64,000 nt of DNA from Chrysopilus asiliformis (Eukaryota > Arthropoda > Insecta > Diptera > Rhagionidae). The DNA is taken from contig OZ035960.1 of assembly GCA_964034945.1 (NCBI GenBank), positions 66,246,470 through 66,310,469 of the forward strand, read 5' to 3'. This document shows, in pieces, positions 1 through 11,293 of the stretch. A program made the translations under genes and the position numbers. The first letter of the stretch is position 1, and each line of letters begins with the position of its first letter. Under the pieces are notes generated by a model that was not told the origin of the DNA, searched no databases, and saw only the letters and a list, made by a program, of their open reading frames with translations.

Positions 1-2922
1 TTTCAAATATGTTCTAATTGCTGATAATACTGATCTGTTAACTCGCTCTGACGCATTGGATTGTGGAGCGTAGATTGCGGTTTTAATATGTCTGATGCCA
101 TATTTTTCTAATGACTCTTTAAAATCCTTCGAGGTAAATTGTTTCCCATTGTCTGAGTGTATGACTTCTGGTACTCCGAATTTGTTAAAAATTTCCGTTT
201 CCAAAAAACTAATTATCGACGTAGCATTTGCTTTCCTCAGCGGCTTTAAAAATACGAACTTTGTTAAGTGGTCAAGGATTATGAAGATGTAACTATTGCC
301 ATTTTTAGATCTGGGGTAGGGGCCCAAAAAATCGACATATAGTTTCTGGAAGGGTCGATCAATCTCGGTTTTCACGCCCATTGGTGGTTTTAAAATGGAA
401 TTAGCAGCCTTAGATTCTTTACAACTGGCGCAATTGTTGACATAATTTCGAATCTGTATTGACATATTAGGCCAATAATAATACTCCCGAATCCGGGCTA
501 TAGTTTTGGCGATTCCCCCATGCGAGGTCTTAGGCGGCTCATGAGCCGACGAAATGAGTTGGTCAGTTAAGTCAGATGGAACCCATAGTTTCCACGTAAA
601 TTCTTCTGAACAAACATCTATTCCGAAGGGTATGGTGCGCTTATATACGTATCCATCCACTATTTTAACATCCGGAAAACGATCTGACTCCTCTGAAACA
701 ACATTAATTAAATCTTTGTATTCATCGGACTGAAATGCTGCGGATTCTAGATCAATGGACAATACGTGGTTTTCTATCATGATCCCTTCTACAAATGCTC
801 TGGACAGAGTGTCTGGCACAACATTTTCAGAACCTTTTCGATGTATAATATCAAATTGGAAACCTTGAAGCTTAAGGCTCCATCTGGCCAACCGACCACT
901 CAAGTCTTTCAGCCCCATGAGCCACTTCAGACTCGCATGGTCCGTAATTATGGAAAAGGGCATCCCTTCAATGTATTGACGGAATTTTTGAACGGCGAGT
1001 ACGGCTGCAAAGCACTCCTTTTCAGTTACACTGTAGTTGGATTGGGCTCGATTTAATTTTTGGGAAATATATGCTATTACCTGTTCTTGCCCTTCATCGG
1101 ACTTCTGGCAAAGTACAGCTCCAACTCCAGTGTCTGATGCGTCGCATTGTACATAGAAATGCCTGGTGAAGTCGGGATGAGTCAATATTGGCGGAGAAAT
1201 GAGAGCCGACTTCAGGTCGTCAAACGCTTTTAACGCTTCTGGAGTGAAGTTGAACTTTTTTCCACCCTTTAAGGTGTCAGTGAGAGGTGAGGCGATGGTA
1301 GCGTAATCTTTTATAAATTTCCGGTACCAGCCTGACATACCTAAAAATCGACGAACTTGTCGAATAGACTTTGGTACCGGAAAGTTGACTATGGCTGAAA
1401 CCTTTTGGGGGTCTGTTTTTAATTGTCCGCCTCCCACAATGAAACCGAGATATCTTACTTCTCGCATGCAAAATTTAGACTTCTGGATGTTTATGGTAAG
1501 GTTAGCTTTCCGTAAACATTGTGCAACTTCTTCGAGGTAGTGTAACTGAGTCTCAAAATCTGGGGCAACGATAAGAAGATCGTCAAGATATACAAATACA
1601 TTCTGTCTGAGTTTGGACGGAATTACTTTATCCATCAACCTGCATAAGCGTTGTGGACTATTGCAAAGGCCAAAAGCCATCACTGTATACTGATACAGTG
1701 GTCTACCAGGCACTGTAAAAGCGGTTTTTTCTCGACTATTCTTCTCCAGCGGTATTTGCCAGAAGGCATCTTTTAGATCTATGCTACTGATAAATACTGT
1801 ATCATGTAATCGACTAAGCAAACCCTCTATATGAGCAGGTGGATATGCGTCTTTTACAGTCACAGAGTTTAATTTACGTGAATCCAAGCAGAGTCTATTT
1901 TTACCTGGTTTTCTGACGAGAACCACGGGACTACTCCAAGGACTATTACTTTCTTCTATGACGCCGAGTTTCAACATCCTATCCACCTCCTCGAACATAG
2001 GGGCTTGTACCGCTGGAGAGATAGGATAAAATTTCTGTTTTCTTGGTACGGCGTTTCCTGTGTCAATGAAGTGTTCCTCTAAGGACGTTTTTCCAAGACC
2101 AAACTTGGTGGAACACATGAATTGGCTTATTACTGACTCTAGGCGACTTTTCTGTTCGATCGTAATGTCATGTTTATTAGGATCAACATTTTCTGGCACA
2201 GTACAACTCATCTCGCTAATTATATTGGGAGCGATTTTAAATAGCCGCCAAAAGTCCACCCCTAAATATAACTCTTGATCCAGGCTTGGAACTAGGCATA
2301 ACGTCATAGTATTGGTATTGGATTTATAATTTATTGGGACTCGGACTTTGCCAATGATATTTTGGCCCTTTCCATCAGCTGTACATACTCTCGCAGAATG
2401 ACTATAAATGGTTAAGTTTAATTGTTTCACAAGTTCGAGACAGTGTAACCCTAAACAACTTATGCTAGCTCCGCTATCTAGCAGACCGGTAATTTCGGTG
2501 TTATGAATTTTAATTTTGGCATAAGGTCTAATATCTAGAGAGGTGTCTATCGTTGTTGCAGCTATACTTTTACGAGTTTTTTGACGGTCAAGAAACCTAG
2601 TTCTAGCTCTGGATATTTTATAAGAAATGGAGTTATTATTATAGGACTTTTTGTACGCATCACAATGCTCAGGATGACTAAATAGTTTTTTTCTTACATC
2701 ATTATATTCTTGTAATCTTATGTGGTATGGTTTCAACACTTTTAGATTGTGGCCAGACTTATTACTATTTTCACTTTTATCTAAAACTATGTTTCGGGAC
2801 AAAATTTTAATTGTATTCGAAACTTCAGTGGTTGGAATAATTGTAGGCAAGGTTTTTAGTCCGGGAGGGTCGGTTTCGAACGTGATTCTCCCGTCTGAAT
2901 AACGTTCGATCGGGAGTTTCCC
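1..2922 (-). CDS. pol: pol polyprotein, copy 1 (partial, open to window edge)
   Basis: Gypsy Pol in the -1 frame relative to gag, entered at the GGGAAAC slip site (2916-2922). It is homologous along its length to the pol of copy 2 (13789-11294), with protease DSGA, RT with YLDD, RNase H beginning near YVQCDAS, and the integrase zinc-binding region and part of the core. I saw no stop among the differences from copy 2: the differences noticed are synonymous or single residue changes (for example Arg for Gly near position 990). Unlike copy 2, the integrase is not interrupted here; position ~433 is the empty site of the hAT found at 9301. The C-terminal end of integrase lies outside the window, so full coding capacity cannot be judged. 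Confidence 0.8.
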
Positions 2923-4685
2923 TTATTACAATTGGGGCATCTATAAGTTTTTACGCCTTCTGCACCACACCGGTAACAGAACACGTTAGTTACATCGGAT
3001 GGACAATCTATGAATATATGTCCCGGGGACTTACAATTCCAGCAATTCAAACGAGTCTTTTTGGAGTCATTCGGTAGTTTAAGAGCATTAACTGGATTTT
3101 CTACATAATCCATCTCGACTTCGCCTAGATCCGTAAACGAAAGTTCGTTTACTCTGCGACTTTGAGGATTTATATTTGGAGGTTTAGTTCGAGAGGTATC
3201 GAAATGTGAAAAAGTTGTCTCGGTAGATCTACAGGCATACCGAAGTTGTTCTAGTGTATGGATTGCCATTGGGTAGATATAACGTGTAAGCCACGGTTTT
3301 AAATTGCGCTTAATATTAGAGATGAATTCCTCATCGGTCATTTGTCTCTTCATTTTATTCCGGAGAGCGGTAATGTCCTTAAAGAATTCATCGAAGCTTT
3401 CGTGGGCTAATTGTTTGCGTTCTATTATGCTTTTAGTTATGTCTAAATCGGTCTCAGTGGATATAAATTGGCGTTTCATGACATCTTTTAGAGTTTTCCA
3501 ATCTGGCCTAGTATGTCTCCGAAGATACTGCCAAAACCAATCCTTAGCATCTCCTTGGAGCAAAAGATGGAAGTTTTTAAGCACATGGTCCCAAGGAGTG
3601 TGATAACTTTCCTGCAAGAACTCGATTTGGAAGATAAAATCTTCTACAGATAAGGACTTCGATTGAGAATCAAATTTAATACCCCATTTATCAAGATTCA
3701 TTCGGATGGACCGGTCATTATATTGATTATTAGGAAAACTTGGTGGAGGGTAACGAAAATCTGGCACTGCTGGTGGTGAAAAATTTGATGTAGGCTGGGG
3801 ATGATTCAGCGGAGGCTGTGAAAGATTCCGCGGAGGATGTGCAAAATGCAGCGAAGGCTGTGAAAAATTCAGTGGAGGCAGTGTTGGCCGTGCGAACTTT
3901 TGGACTTGTATTTCAAATTGCTGCTGTTGGATTTGTTCCTGTATTTGCCTCTGTAATAAGAGAAGTTCTTGAATTGGGCGTATGTTTACCTGCGGACTTG
4001 AGATTGAAGGATAGTCCATGTTGAGACCTATAGCTGAGTTAGCGGGATTTCTGTTAAAGCTGATTAAAGGGGAGGATGTGTTTCTCGAAGTTTTAGCCTG
4101 CACTTCTTCTGACTGAACTGGTTCTTTGTTTTGTTCGCTATGAACTGTTCCTTGCAAGGGCTCCTCCCGATAGTTAGAACCACCCCTTTTTCCCCCAGGG
4201 AGGCTATTGACATTCGACGTATTAGGGATTATATCATTCGGAGTTATCGCGTTAGAATTTCCTGGAGTTAAGAGATTAGAAAGTTCTTGTCGAACTATGT
4301 CCGTAAATTGTTGCATCATAGTGGCTTGTTGACAGCCTACTGCTACTCGTGATGCTTCCGTGATATATGCCTTCAATTCTGATGGATTAATACCTGATAT
4401 AGTTTGGTTACTACTTGTATGTGGGTGTAGACCACCAATTGGATTTTCTGGATTTGATTGCGATGTGGTGGACGGGTTTTGACCTTGAGGCAAGGTATCT
4501 AATCCCATTTCTACGTTAGTTGTTTGAGCTTGGGAATTCATTGGGGACCTATTGAGACTAAAATTACTAGCGAAACCGGATGGAGGAGAATTTGGCATTA
4601 TATTAGGTAGATTTGTTTGTCGAGTGATTGATCTTGTCTGGGGTCTAGTGTCAGCTGTCGTTTGGTCTTTTAAGGTTTTATCCAT
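2856..4685 (-). CDS. gag: gag polyprotein, copy 1 (609 aa)
   Basis: Intact 609-residue Gag. Residues ~1-330 are low-complexity, rich in Asn, Ser, Pro and Gln, with a proline-rich stretch just before the capsid-like part. Residues ~340-510 resemble the retrotransposon gag domain (DAKDWFWQYLRRHTRPDWKT). Near the C-terminus is a CCHC zinc knuckle (CWNCKSPGHIFIDC) and a second cysteine cluster (CYRCGAEGVKTYRCPNC) in which the expected His is Val. The ATG at 4685 follows a leader without a better start. It differs from copy 2 at about one residue (Ala for Pro in the proline stretch). Gag would assemble particles and bind the element RNA. The terminal TAA at 2856-2858 is bypassed by -1 frameshifting to make Gag-Pol. 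Confidence 0.9.
   Translation of the reverse strand: MDKTLKDQTTADTRPQTRSITRQTNLPNIMPNSPPSGFASNFSLNRSPMNSQAQTTNVEMGLDTLPQGQNPSTTSQSNPENPIGGLHPHTSSNQTISGINPSELKAYITEASRVAVGCQQATMMQQFTDIVRQELSNLLTPGNSNAITPNDIIPNTSNVNSLPGGKRGGSNYREEPLQGTVHSEQNKEPVQSEEVQAKTSRNTSSPLISFNRNPANSAIGLNMDYPSISSPQVNIRPIQELLLLQRQIQEQIQQQQFEIQVQKFARPTLPPLNFSQPSLHFAHPPRNLSQPPLNHPQPTSNFSPPAVPDFRYPPPSFPNNQYNDRSIRMNLDKWGIKFDSQSKSLSVEDFIFQIEFLQESYHTPWDHVLKNFHLLLQGDAKDWFWQYLRRHTRPDWKTLKDVMKRQFISTETDLDITKSIIERKQLAHESFDEFFKDITALRNKMKRQMTDEEFISNIKRNLKPWLTRYIYPMAIHTLEQLRYACRSTETTFSHFDTSRTKPPNINPQSRRVNELSFTDLGEVEMDYVENPVNALKLPNDSKKTRLNCWNCKSPGHIFIDCPSDVTNVFCYRCGAEGVKTYRCPNCNKGNSRSNVIQTGESRSKPTLPD
2876..2922 (-). promoter_or_regulatory. 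-1 ribosomal frameshift signal, copy 1 (GGGAAAC plus pseudoknot)
   Basis: On the minus strand the heptamer GGGAAAC (2922-2916) lies in the gag frame as G GGA AAC, the canonical X XXY YYZ form. The pol frame is closed by two TAA codons directly upstream and opens exactly at the heptamer. Six bases downstream a 7-bp stem can form (TCGAACG with CGTTCGA); its loop contains CGGGA, able to pair with TCCCG between heptamer and stem, giving a pseudoknot. GGGAAAC is an established slip site in, for example, Mason-Pfizer-type retrovirus gag-pro. The fold was paired by eye. Confidence 0.78.
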
Positions 4686-5509
4686 AATCTGTTTAATTAT
4701 GACTAATCTAATTCCTAGCCTTCTAGACTATACATTTACTACTGCAAAATATTACTTCCTCTTTTTATTTTTATTTATTTATAATTTAATTGTTTTTTGT
4801 ATCATACTTAATGGTAGATGCTGCATGACTCCGATAGGTCGGAATTAATTGACCAAGTTGTTTTTTTTTTTTTTTTTTGTTTGTTTGATTGAAACGGATA
4901 TTGGAGAAAAACAAATATATCTATATTTTATGCATTCAATTTCGACATTTAAAAAATTAGTTTATTCATGTGGCAACGCGATATTATCCTGCATAAGCTC
5001 CATAAACCGGGACTCACTATAAATTAACTAACATTCCGTACTTCATCATGTGCTGATGTGTGTATATTACTTGAAATGACGTGAAGGCTAAGGGCAGTTC
5101 ATTTTACTGTTTGAAGTCTCATTAGCTGGATTCGTCGACTGTCGATCAATTGATGCAACGAAATTGTTATGATTCTTCAACATAAGATATTCTTTGGCTA
5201 TCGTGAAAACACCATGTTTTACTATTAACTTCGTGTTCCAGGTCTCAAATTTAACTATGCTGAATTCAGATAACAATGAACAGATTAATTAAGTTAAAAG
5301 AGTATTTAATAGGAAAAAATTAATTTCTAAGCTTTGATTTGTCGCTAAGAAAAAGTTTGGTAGGGAAAGACAACGGAATTCTCGGGAACTAGAGGAAAAA
5401 ATTTTTGGTTGTTTGTGACATCTGTAAACATGTCGAAACTATACGCTTACGCAATATCCGTTAAGGACTATGCCGTATCTTGGCCTCGTCCGTGAAAGAT
5501 TAAGCCGGG
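4686..5509 (-). other. 5' untranslated leader, copy 1
   Basis: About 820 bases between the primer-binding site and the gag ATG with no convincing ORF. It holds a T-rich run at ~4861-4878 (plus strand) that differs in length between copies, and short upstream ATGs. It probably carries the packaging signal, but no specific structure can be assigned from sequence alone. Confidence 0.6.
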
Positions 5510-5527
5510 GACCCACGTTGGGCGCCA
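5510..5527 (-). promoter_or_regulatory. primer-binding site, copy 1 (tRNA-Lys)
   Basis: Minus-strand TGGCGCCCAACGTGGGTC starts one base inside the LTR boundary. It matches the 3' end of tRNA-Lys1,2 (TGGCGCCCAACGTGGGGC) at 17 of 18 positions; copy 2 matches at all 18. A lysine primer is typical of Osvaldo and Ulysses elements. Confidence 0.85.
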
Positions 5528-7184
5528 ATGTAATGTTCGTGATTGTTAATATTCCTAAATCTTATACCAGAGCGATTGGCACGTTGATTATTTGTGGGGC
5601 TAAGCTCGAGGGATGTGTCGCGGGATCTTGGCCTGAATAAGACTAGTTAACACTCACTAATTACATAAATTTGTATCGTGCCTTGATGGGGAGAGGAAAT
5701 CTTCAACAAAATTTAAGGGAGAATCTTTACTACTTTACTAGGAGGTATTAGGGAATCAGATCCATATCAATCAAACAAGTTTCGGCCGATGGCTGCTTTC
5801 GGTGCGGCACATAGTAAACATTACAACTATAGCCGACCTTACAGCTACTGTTCAACCCATCGGAAGCATGCTAGCATCCACCGTCATATACTACTTAAGA
5901 AAACATTTTGTTAAACATCACTGTTATTAATTAGTTTCTAGTTTATTCAACATTAACAAAAAAACAGTTTATAAGGTTTCTTGCATACTAGTAATTGAAT
6001 AAGAAAAATTATTTATTTATTTCTGGCTATAGTAAATATATATAACTATAAATAAAGCAATACCCTTACTAAAACTATAAGCAATAGTTAAATTTATATA
6101 TATATGATTAAATATGTATAAAATTGTATAACGAAAACGTGAGACGTTTATCAGATTCAACTTAATAATTTTTTTTTCCAAAAAAAATGTTAAATGAATA
6201 AATTATGATAACCTGCATCGGAAAATTAACTTAAAGGTATTAGGCGACTAAGTTACAAAGAAATGTAATCAGAATTAAATCATTTCTTTTATAAAACCGG
6301 GTATATTCGATTTTTTTTTATATTAAAAAATTTAATTCACACCACTTCTATTCAAAGCTTTCAATTACTTTCACGGAGTCGCTGTGTATGCGTAAATTAT
6401 TATTGCAATTTATTTATTCCATAAATTTCTTTATTTTTCTTTAAAATGGGCCCACTTTATTTCCAGCAACCAAATATTCTATTCGTATAGTGGTGAAAAC
6501 CTCACAAGAATTGTAAAACTTTACGAGAGATATATCTTAAACTAAACGCGGGCTTCACCTAGTTATTCTTTTTTTTTTTATGCACTAAGTTTAAATAATT
6601 ATGTATACCTATTTTTTTTATATTATCTCTATACTGGGTTTCCCCTGGAGCCTCTCCTGGCGGTTAAAAGTACAAAATTGTAACTTACAGGATCTCAGGA
6701 TATATTCACGTCAGTGGTTGAATTTCCAAAATCTGATCCGTTTTACTTGAGAAAATTTCCGGCGACCAATTTTTGTTTGCGATCAGCAACAATTCTGCTT
6801 TATCGTCCGGATGTCGTTGGATTTAGAAATATCGTCACGTTGTTTCAAATTGATGTATTAATGAGAATTTCTCCTCCCCCTGTTTCGCCTGTTGAGGTTA
6901 TGTTTAACCCTCTAAAACGTCGGCTTTTCACGTAAATGGTGATAGCGGAGGCTGGAAGAACTTTTTTATTAGCTCGTCTCGGCTTACTAATATTAATTTG
7001 AGCTAGAGTTCAACAGCTACTTAGAATTGAACTAAGTTCTTTAACTTTTCTACAGGGAATAAATTTTTTTTTTTTTTATTTTACACCTAATTGAAATTTA
7101 ATATTGAAAAGAATACCTGATTTCCCAAGTGTTATTAATTAGTTGTGTTTTATTTCCACTAGTTGGAAATTAAAAGAAAAAACA

Positions 7185-7590
7185 TAACAAAAGCTATAAT
7201 TGCCAATCTGGCAATTATTGAAAACCCGTATGGTGATTTAAGTGAATGGCGAACAGTTTTATCAAAATTCCACTATGAAGTCAAACTTTCCAATAAGATT
7301 TTTTAAAATTTATTCCAATCGGATTTTGATGTATGGGAGTTTTATGTAGAATAATATCCTGAATAACTTTTGTTCTTGGACTTTTTTGATAAGATGCACC
7401 GTTTTTGAGATATTCGCAAAAATCGTTTTCGTTCGTATGGGGGGTACCCCCCCCTAATGTTCCAATTTTGCCCATTAACGAACTTAGCCTCGCATTTTAC
7501 GAAAAACGAATCTGCGCAAAATTTCAAGTCTCTAGCTCAATCCGTGCGCCTGTAATCCGCGCCACAGACAGACAGACAGACGGACGGACG

Positions 7591-7629
<39 letters not shown>

Positions 7630-7773
7630 GGACGGACATGGAAAATTCAATTTTTTTTATCATTCTAAACACACTGGTGTAATTCATTTTTGTGTGTGAT
7701 AACGGGATCTTGGCGTTACAAACGGTAAGGCAAAGTTAATATACCCTTTGGTTTCACCATACGGATATAAACA
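7185..7773. mobile_element. Repeat alpha, copy 1 (inserted in LTR)
   Basis: A ~590-bp insertion defined by the uninterrupted LTR at 18050: flank AAAAAACA, then TAACAAAAGCTATAATTGCC through to ATACGGATAT, then AAACA GGAGG. A 4-5 bp target duplication (AACA/AAACA) is possible but the exact ends are uncertain. Inside are a TAATTGCC/GGCAATTA palindrome, CCCGTATGGTGA near the left end and TCACCATACGG near the right (imperfect inverted ends), and a GACA/GGAC tetranucleotide tract. Another near full copy is at 27293-27825 and a partial inverted one at 52543-52745. No coding capacity; family unknown to me. Confidence 0.75.
7564..7638. repeat. GACA/GGAC tetranucleotide tract
   Basis: Uninterrupted tetranucleotide microsatellite mixing ACAG and ACGG units inside repeat alpha. 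The sister copy at ~27660 has only a short GGAC tract, so the array length is variable between copies. Confidence 0.85.
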
Positions 7774-8380
7774 GGAGGAGGGTTTAAAAACCTCGTTTGA
7801 CCCTTGCGCCAAGAAAATGGAATCTGGGTACGGCCACATTAATAATTTTCGTAACTCGAAATTTTTTTAGTACGCCACACCGTGCACACTTAACTAAATA
7901 ATTACCCCAAATTTTAACAATATGTTTCTTTTTGTGCCTGTTTCAGAACTATTGTAAAAATGTTTTTAATTAAAGATGTATAACGAAAAGTTCATATAAA
8001 AATATTATTAGTATTTTTATTCCAGCTGATTGCAATGGTTTTAGCACAGGAATAACCACGTTAGGTTTAGTTGCGATTAAATATCGTTATAGGGAGCTGC
8101 CACACCACCAAGAATTTTTCAAAAAAAACATGCGGAAAAAGGCTTGGAAAAAAAACAGCGACGCGAAACTTTGTTCACCTCTAATTTTTATTGTGTGTAG
8201 AATTTCTCGAAATAAAGAAGGTTAACTGAGAGTAATGCCGAACCCACCTATGGGCCGGGTGAAAAATTTAGTAACTAAAGATTAGGATAAGATTATCCAG
8301 TAAATGTTCAAACTAAAATGAAAATCCTTTGATTATTTATTTAGTTATTCATGAATAAATTAATAAGCTCGAATAATTTA

Positions 8381-9300
8381 CTAAGGTTTTAGGTCTTTAC
8401 AATGAAACACCCCAATTTTCTTCCCGTTGAGATCCTCGAGTTCGTATAAGCTGTTTCCTACTGCTTTAACGATTTTAGCTTTAACAAATTTTTGGCACAA
8501 TTTCGCATTTATGTCTTTATTTTTGTCACTTAAAACAAAATTACGTTTAAAAACGTTTTGACCTGGACTAAACTTTATTTCACGAGTTCGAAGATTGTAA
8601 TATTTTGCTGACCGTGTATAAGCTTGTTCTAAATTTTCTTTCAGCTTGGATCGGATAATTTCTAGACGTTGATTCTTTTCTAGATCACATAACTCATTAT
8701 CCTCTAGTAACTGAAGTTTCCTTGCAATATTATACACTGATGCATGTGTGATCATATTCTGTCCAAAAAGGGCAAAGTAGGGCGTTACACCTATTGATTG
8801 ATGTTTAGAGGTGCGTAAAGCACATTCAATTTCTGCGATATGTTTGTCCCAATTATTTTGGCTACCTTTCAAATATGTTCTAATTGCTGATAATACTGAT
8901 CTGTTAACTCGCTCTGACGCATTGGATTGTGGAGCGTAGATTGCGGTTTTAATATGTCTGATGCCATATTTTTCTAATGACTCTTTAAAATCCTTCGAGG
9001 TAAATTGTTTCCCATTGTCTGAGTGTATGACTTCTGGTACTCCGAATTTGTTAAAAATTTCCGTTTCCAAAAAACTAATTATCGACGTAGCATTTGCTTT
9101 CCTCAGCGGCTTTAAAAATACGAACTTTGTTAAGTGGTCAAGGATTATGAAGATGTAACTATTGCCATTTTTAGATCTGGGGTAGGGGCCCAAAAAATCG
9201 ACATATAGTTTCTGGAAGGGTCGATCAATCTCGGTTTTCACGCCCATTGGTGGTTTTAAAATGGAATTAGCAGCCTTAGATTCTTTACAACTGGCGCAAT
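8381..9300 (-). pseudogene. pol: pol copy 2, C-terminal half: integrase core (severed by hAT insertion)
   Basis: This part begins inside the integrase zinc-binding region just after the hAT insertion (CASCKESKAA) and includes the DDE catalytic core: Asp in YVDFLGP, Asp in HSDNGKQF and Glu in NASERVNR, then a C-terminal tail ending at the stop at 8381. The reading frame is otherwise uninterrupted. Because a 1993-bp element plus an 8-bp duplication separates it from the rest of pol, copy 2 cannot make a complete Pol. The equivalent codons in copy 1 are not interrupted, showing the break is recent and specific to this copy. Confidence 0.9.
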
Positions 9301-11293
9301 CAGGGCCGTATCGAAGGTTCTGGATTGGGGGGGGGAGACGTCTCAATTTTCCCAACTCGAACATCTAATTTTTCCCAACTGGGATGTACATAATAAAAAT
9401 TCCTTTTCCTTGCCCAGAATCTCTGACAAGAAACAACTGATATAATGAAATATCAGTTGTGGTCAACACAAAACTTACTTCTACAAAATCTACGATCCTG
9501 CGCAATTTACGCTAGAGCCCTGTCGCGTTGTCAACCTAAGACGACATCCCAATAAATTCTTGGTTTATTCAAAAATATCAAAAACGTACAAAATTTGAGA
9601 TAGCTTGAGAACTGTAAAAGATATCAATTTACGGTAAATGGCAAAAAGGTAGAAAATTTTAACATCTCCAAGTTTTCCTTAAATTAATTTGTCGAAAAAT
9701 CGTTAGTTTGCCAGTAATTTGCAAAAACATATTTTTTTATATTTTACTCTAAATATCTCAATAACGGTAAGAAACAAAATTGTGCAGAATGTCATTCTCA
9801 TTATTTCACTTCATACATTCAGTCAGCAAAACCCCATTAGTTTTCAAGATAATCGCAAAAACTGTTTTTTTTTTTTTGGAAATAACGTTTTATCTCGATA
9901 ACAGGTTGAGATATCGAGTTATATCTAAAGACAAAAGTGTGGGAAATTTTATTTTCTAAAAGTTTCGTCGTACTTAAGGCCACTAAAAAACGCGTAGTTT
10001 GGGAGTAAATCGAGAAAAACGAAATTGCGATTTTTGAAAAACCGCCATTTTGGATACTTCCGGTTAACGGATTTCCACCAAAAGTTGATAGGATCGTCCC
10101 ATTTCAGGACCCAACATGCCTATAAAATTTCATGGCTCTAGCTTTATTAGTTTTTGAGATATCTTGTACACAGACTGACAGACAAACTGACAGACTGACA
10201 GACAGAACGACATTTTTTTAATATGACTCCAATCGACTCAGGAGTGATCGGGAAATTTTTTTTAGGCAAAATTAAGAGGTCGAAATTTTTCATGAATACA
10301 ATACTTTATTGCACTCCGTAGAAGAAAGTAATTTTTTTTTATTTTTCACAGTTAAATAAAGGGTAAACACTAATAATCTTATGCGACTTGTGACCACAAG
10401 AAGTACATTTGACTTTATATCGCTTATTTTTGGCACTTTCTTTTGTATTCAGATTTTATCCGAATCCAGTGTTGACATAAACTTATAAGAAATTAAATAC
10501 ATATTACTTGAAACAGTTCTTACCTATTCATTTGTTTAAAAAATCCGAACACCGATGGTACAACAATTACACTATATTTTCAAAACTCACTGTTTCAGCA
10601 CGAATATACTAGATCGCTCGATTTGCTGTCTCAAATGGTCCCATTTCAATACAGTTCAATGAATCAAAACGAGTTAAGTAAGAGCGAGATAACCGTATGA
10701 CTATAAATATAGTCCTTTCGTTTAAACCGTGAGCTGTCAAAGGAAAATAGACTTTCGGAATGGTGTTGGCGCATAAAGTTAGTCTCAAACTTGTGAAATT
10801 TGAATTTCGCGGCGGACGAAATTTGTATTTCGCGATATTATACAGTTCAGTGGATGCGTTTAAGTATGATAAAGAGGGAAATACTTTTGGGACCATTTTT
10901 CAGCAGAGCTTTGTGTCACCATACTATGTTATATAGTTCTGTGCCATAAACTGATGAGAACATTATACTCCCCCCATGGTCGAGTGTCTACTCTACTCTT
11001 TCAAAGCCTTTTATTCATTCTCTCCCAACTCGCTGTGACGCTGTCGCCAAAGCAGAATGGCATGTGGAAACACAAACAAGTCATAAAACACGCCTTTGTT
11101 CACTAATAGAAAATTTGAGGTAGAAAAAGACAAGTTGGGATTTTGGAAAATCGACAAAAGAGATTTCCCAACTTGGGAAATCTCACATCTTCAAGAAGTG
11201 AGATTTCCCAACTCCTAAGGGTCAAATTCCCAACTGAAGACTTATTGGGGGGGGAGCCTCCCCCCCCATCCCCCCCCAGTCGGTACGGCCCTG
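9301..11293. mobile_element. Non-autonomous hAT element in gypsy integrase
   Basis: 1993-bp insertion with inverted ends CAGGGCCGTA(T/C)CG and a perfect 8-bp target duplication GGCGCAAT (9293-9300 and 11294-11301), the hAT signature. The empty site is present in copy 1 near 433. Both subterminal regions carry repeated TTTCCCAACT-type motifs (around 9347-9380 and 11130-11240), some as palindromes such as TTTCCCAACTTGGGAAA, plausible transposase-binding sites. G-rich/C-rich runs lie next to each end. A short TGACAGAC-type tract lies near 10170. No transposase is encoded; the 95-codon minus frame at 10609-10896 resembles nothing I know. Confidence 0.93.

Larger units (their letters stand above)
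1..5528 (-). mobile_element. Osvaldo-type Ty3/gypsy retrotransposon, copy 1 internal region (cut by window start)
   Basis: Internal region of an LTR retrotransposon read right to left: primer-binding site at 5510-5527, ~0.8 kb leader, gag (4685-2856), then pol running off the window at base 1. It is almost base-for-base the same as 13723-16393 and the pol of copy 2, so both copies are young. Pol order is protease, reverse transcriptase, RNase H, integrase, which defines Ty3/gypsy. The ~2 kb LTR and tRNA-Lys primer fit the Osvaldo/Ulysses/Woot clade known from flies and beetles; the clade is inferred from these traits, not from a tree. No env-like ORF is seen in copy 2 between integrase and LTR. 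Confidence 0.88.
5529..8104 (-). repeat. Shared long terminal repeat (5' LTR of copy 1 = 3' LTR of copy 2)
   Basis: TG...CA-bounded LTR, inverted on the plus strand (TGTAATG at 5529, ...GCCACA at 8104). It is nearly identical to 16394-18382 except for a ~590-bp insertion (alpha repeat) at 7185-7773. On one side it abuts the copy 1 primer-binding site; on the other, with no host DNA between, the internal 3' region of copy 2. So one LTR serves two elements. Without the insertion it is ~1.99 kb, long for gypsy elements but usual for Ulysses/Osvaldo relatives. The short ORF at 6714-6935 has no support as a gene. Confidence 0.85.

Noticed and set aside
3304..3603. Plus-strand ORF opposite gag (and twin at 14171-14470)
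   Set aside because: Antisense shadow of gag; repeated only because the element is repeated.
8105..8380. env gene downstream of integrase
   Set aside because: Only ~275 bases lie between the integrase stop and the LTR, with no signal peptide or membrane-spanning frame.
10609..10896. Possible transposase fragment inside the hAT at 9301
   Set aside because: The 95-codon frame has none of the hAT zinc-finger or catalytic motifs.
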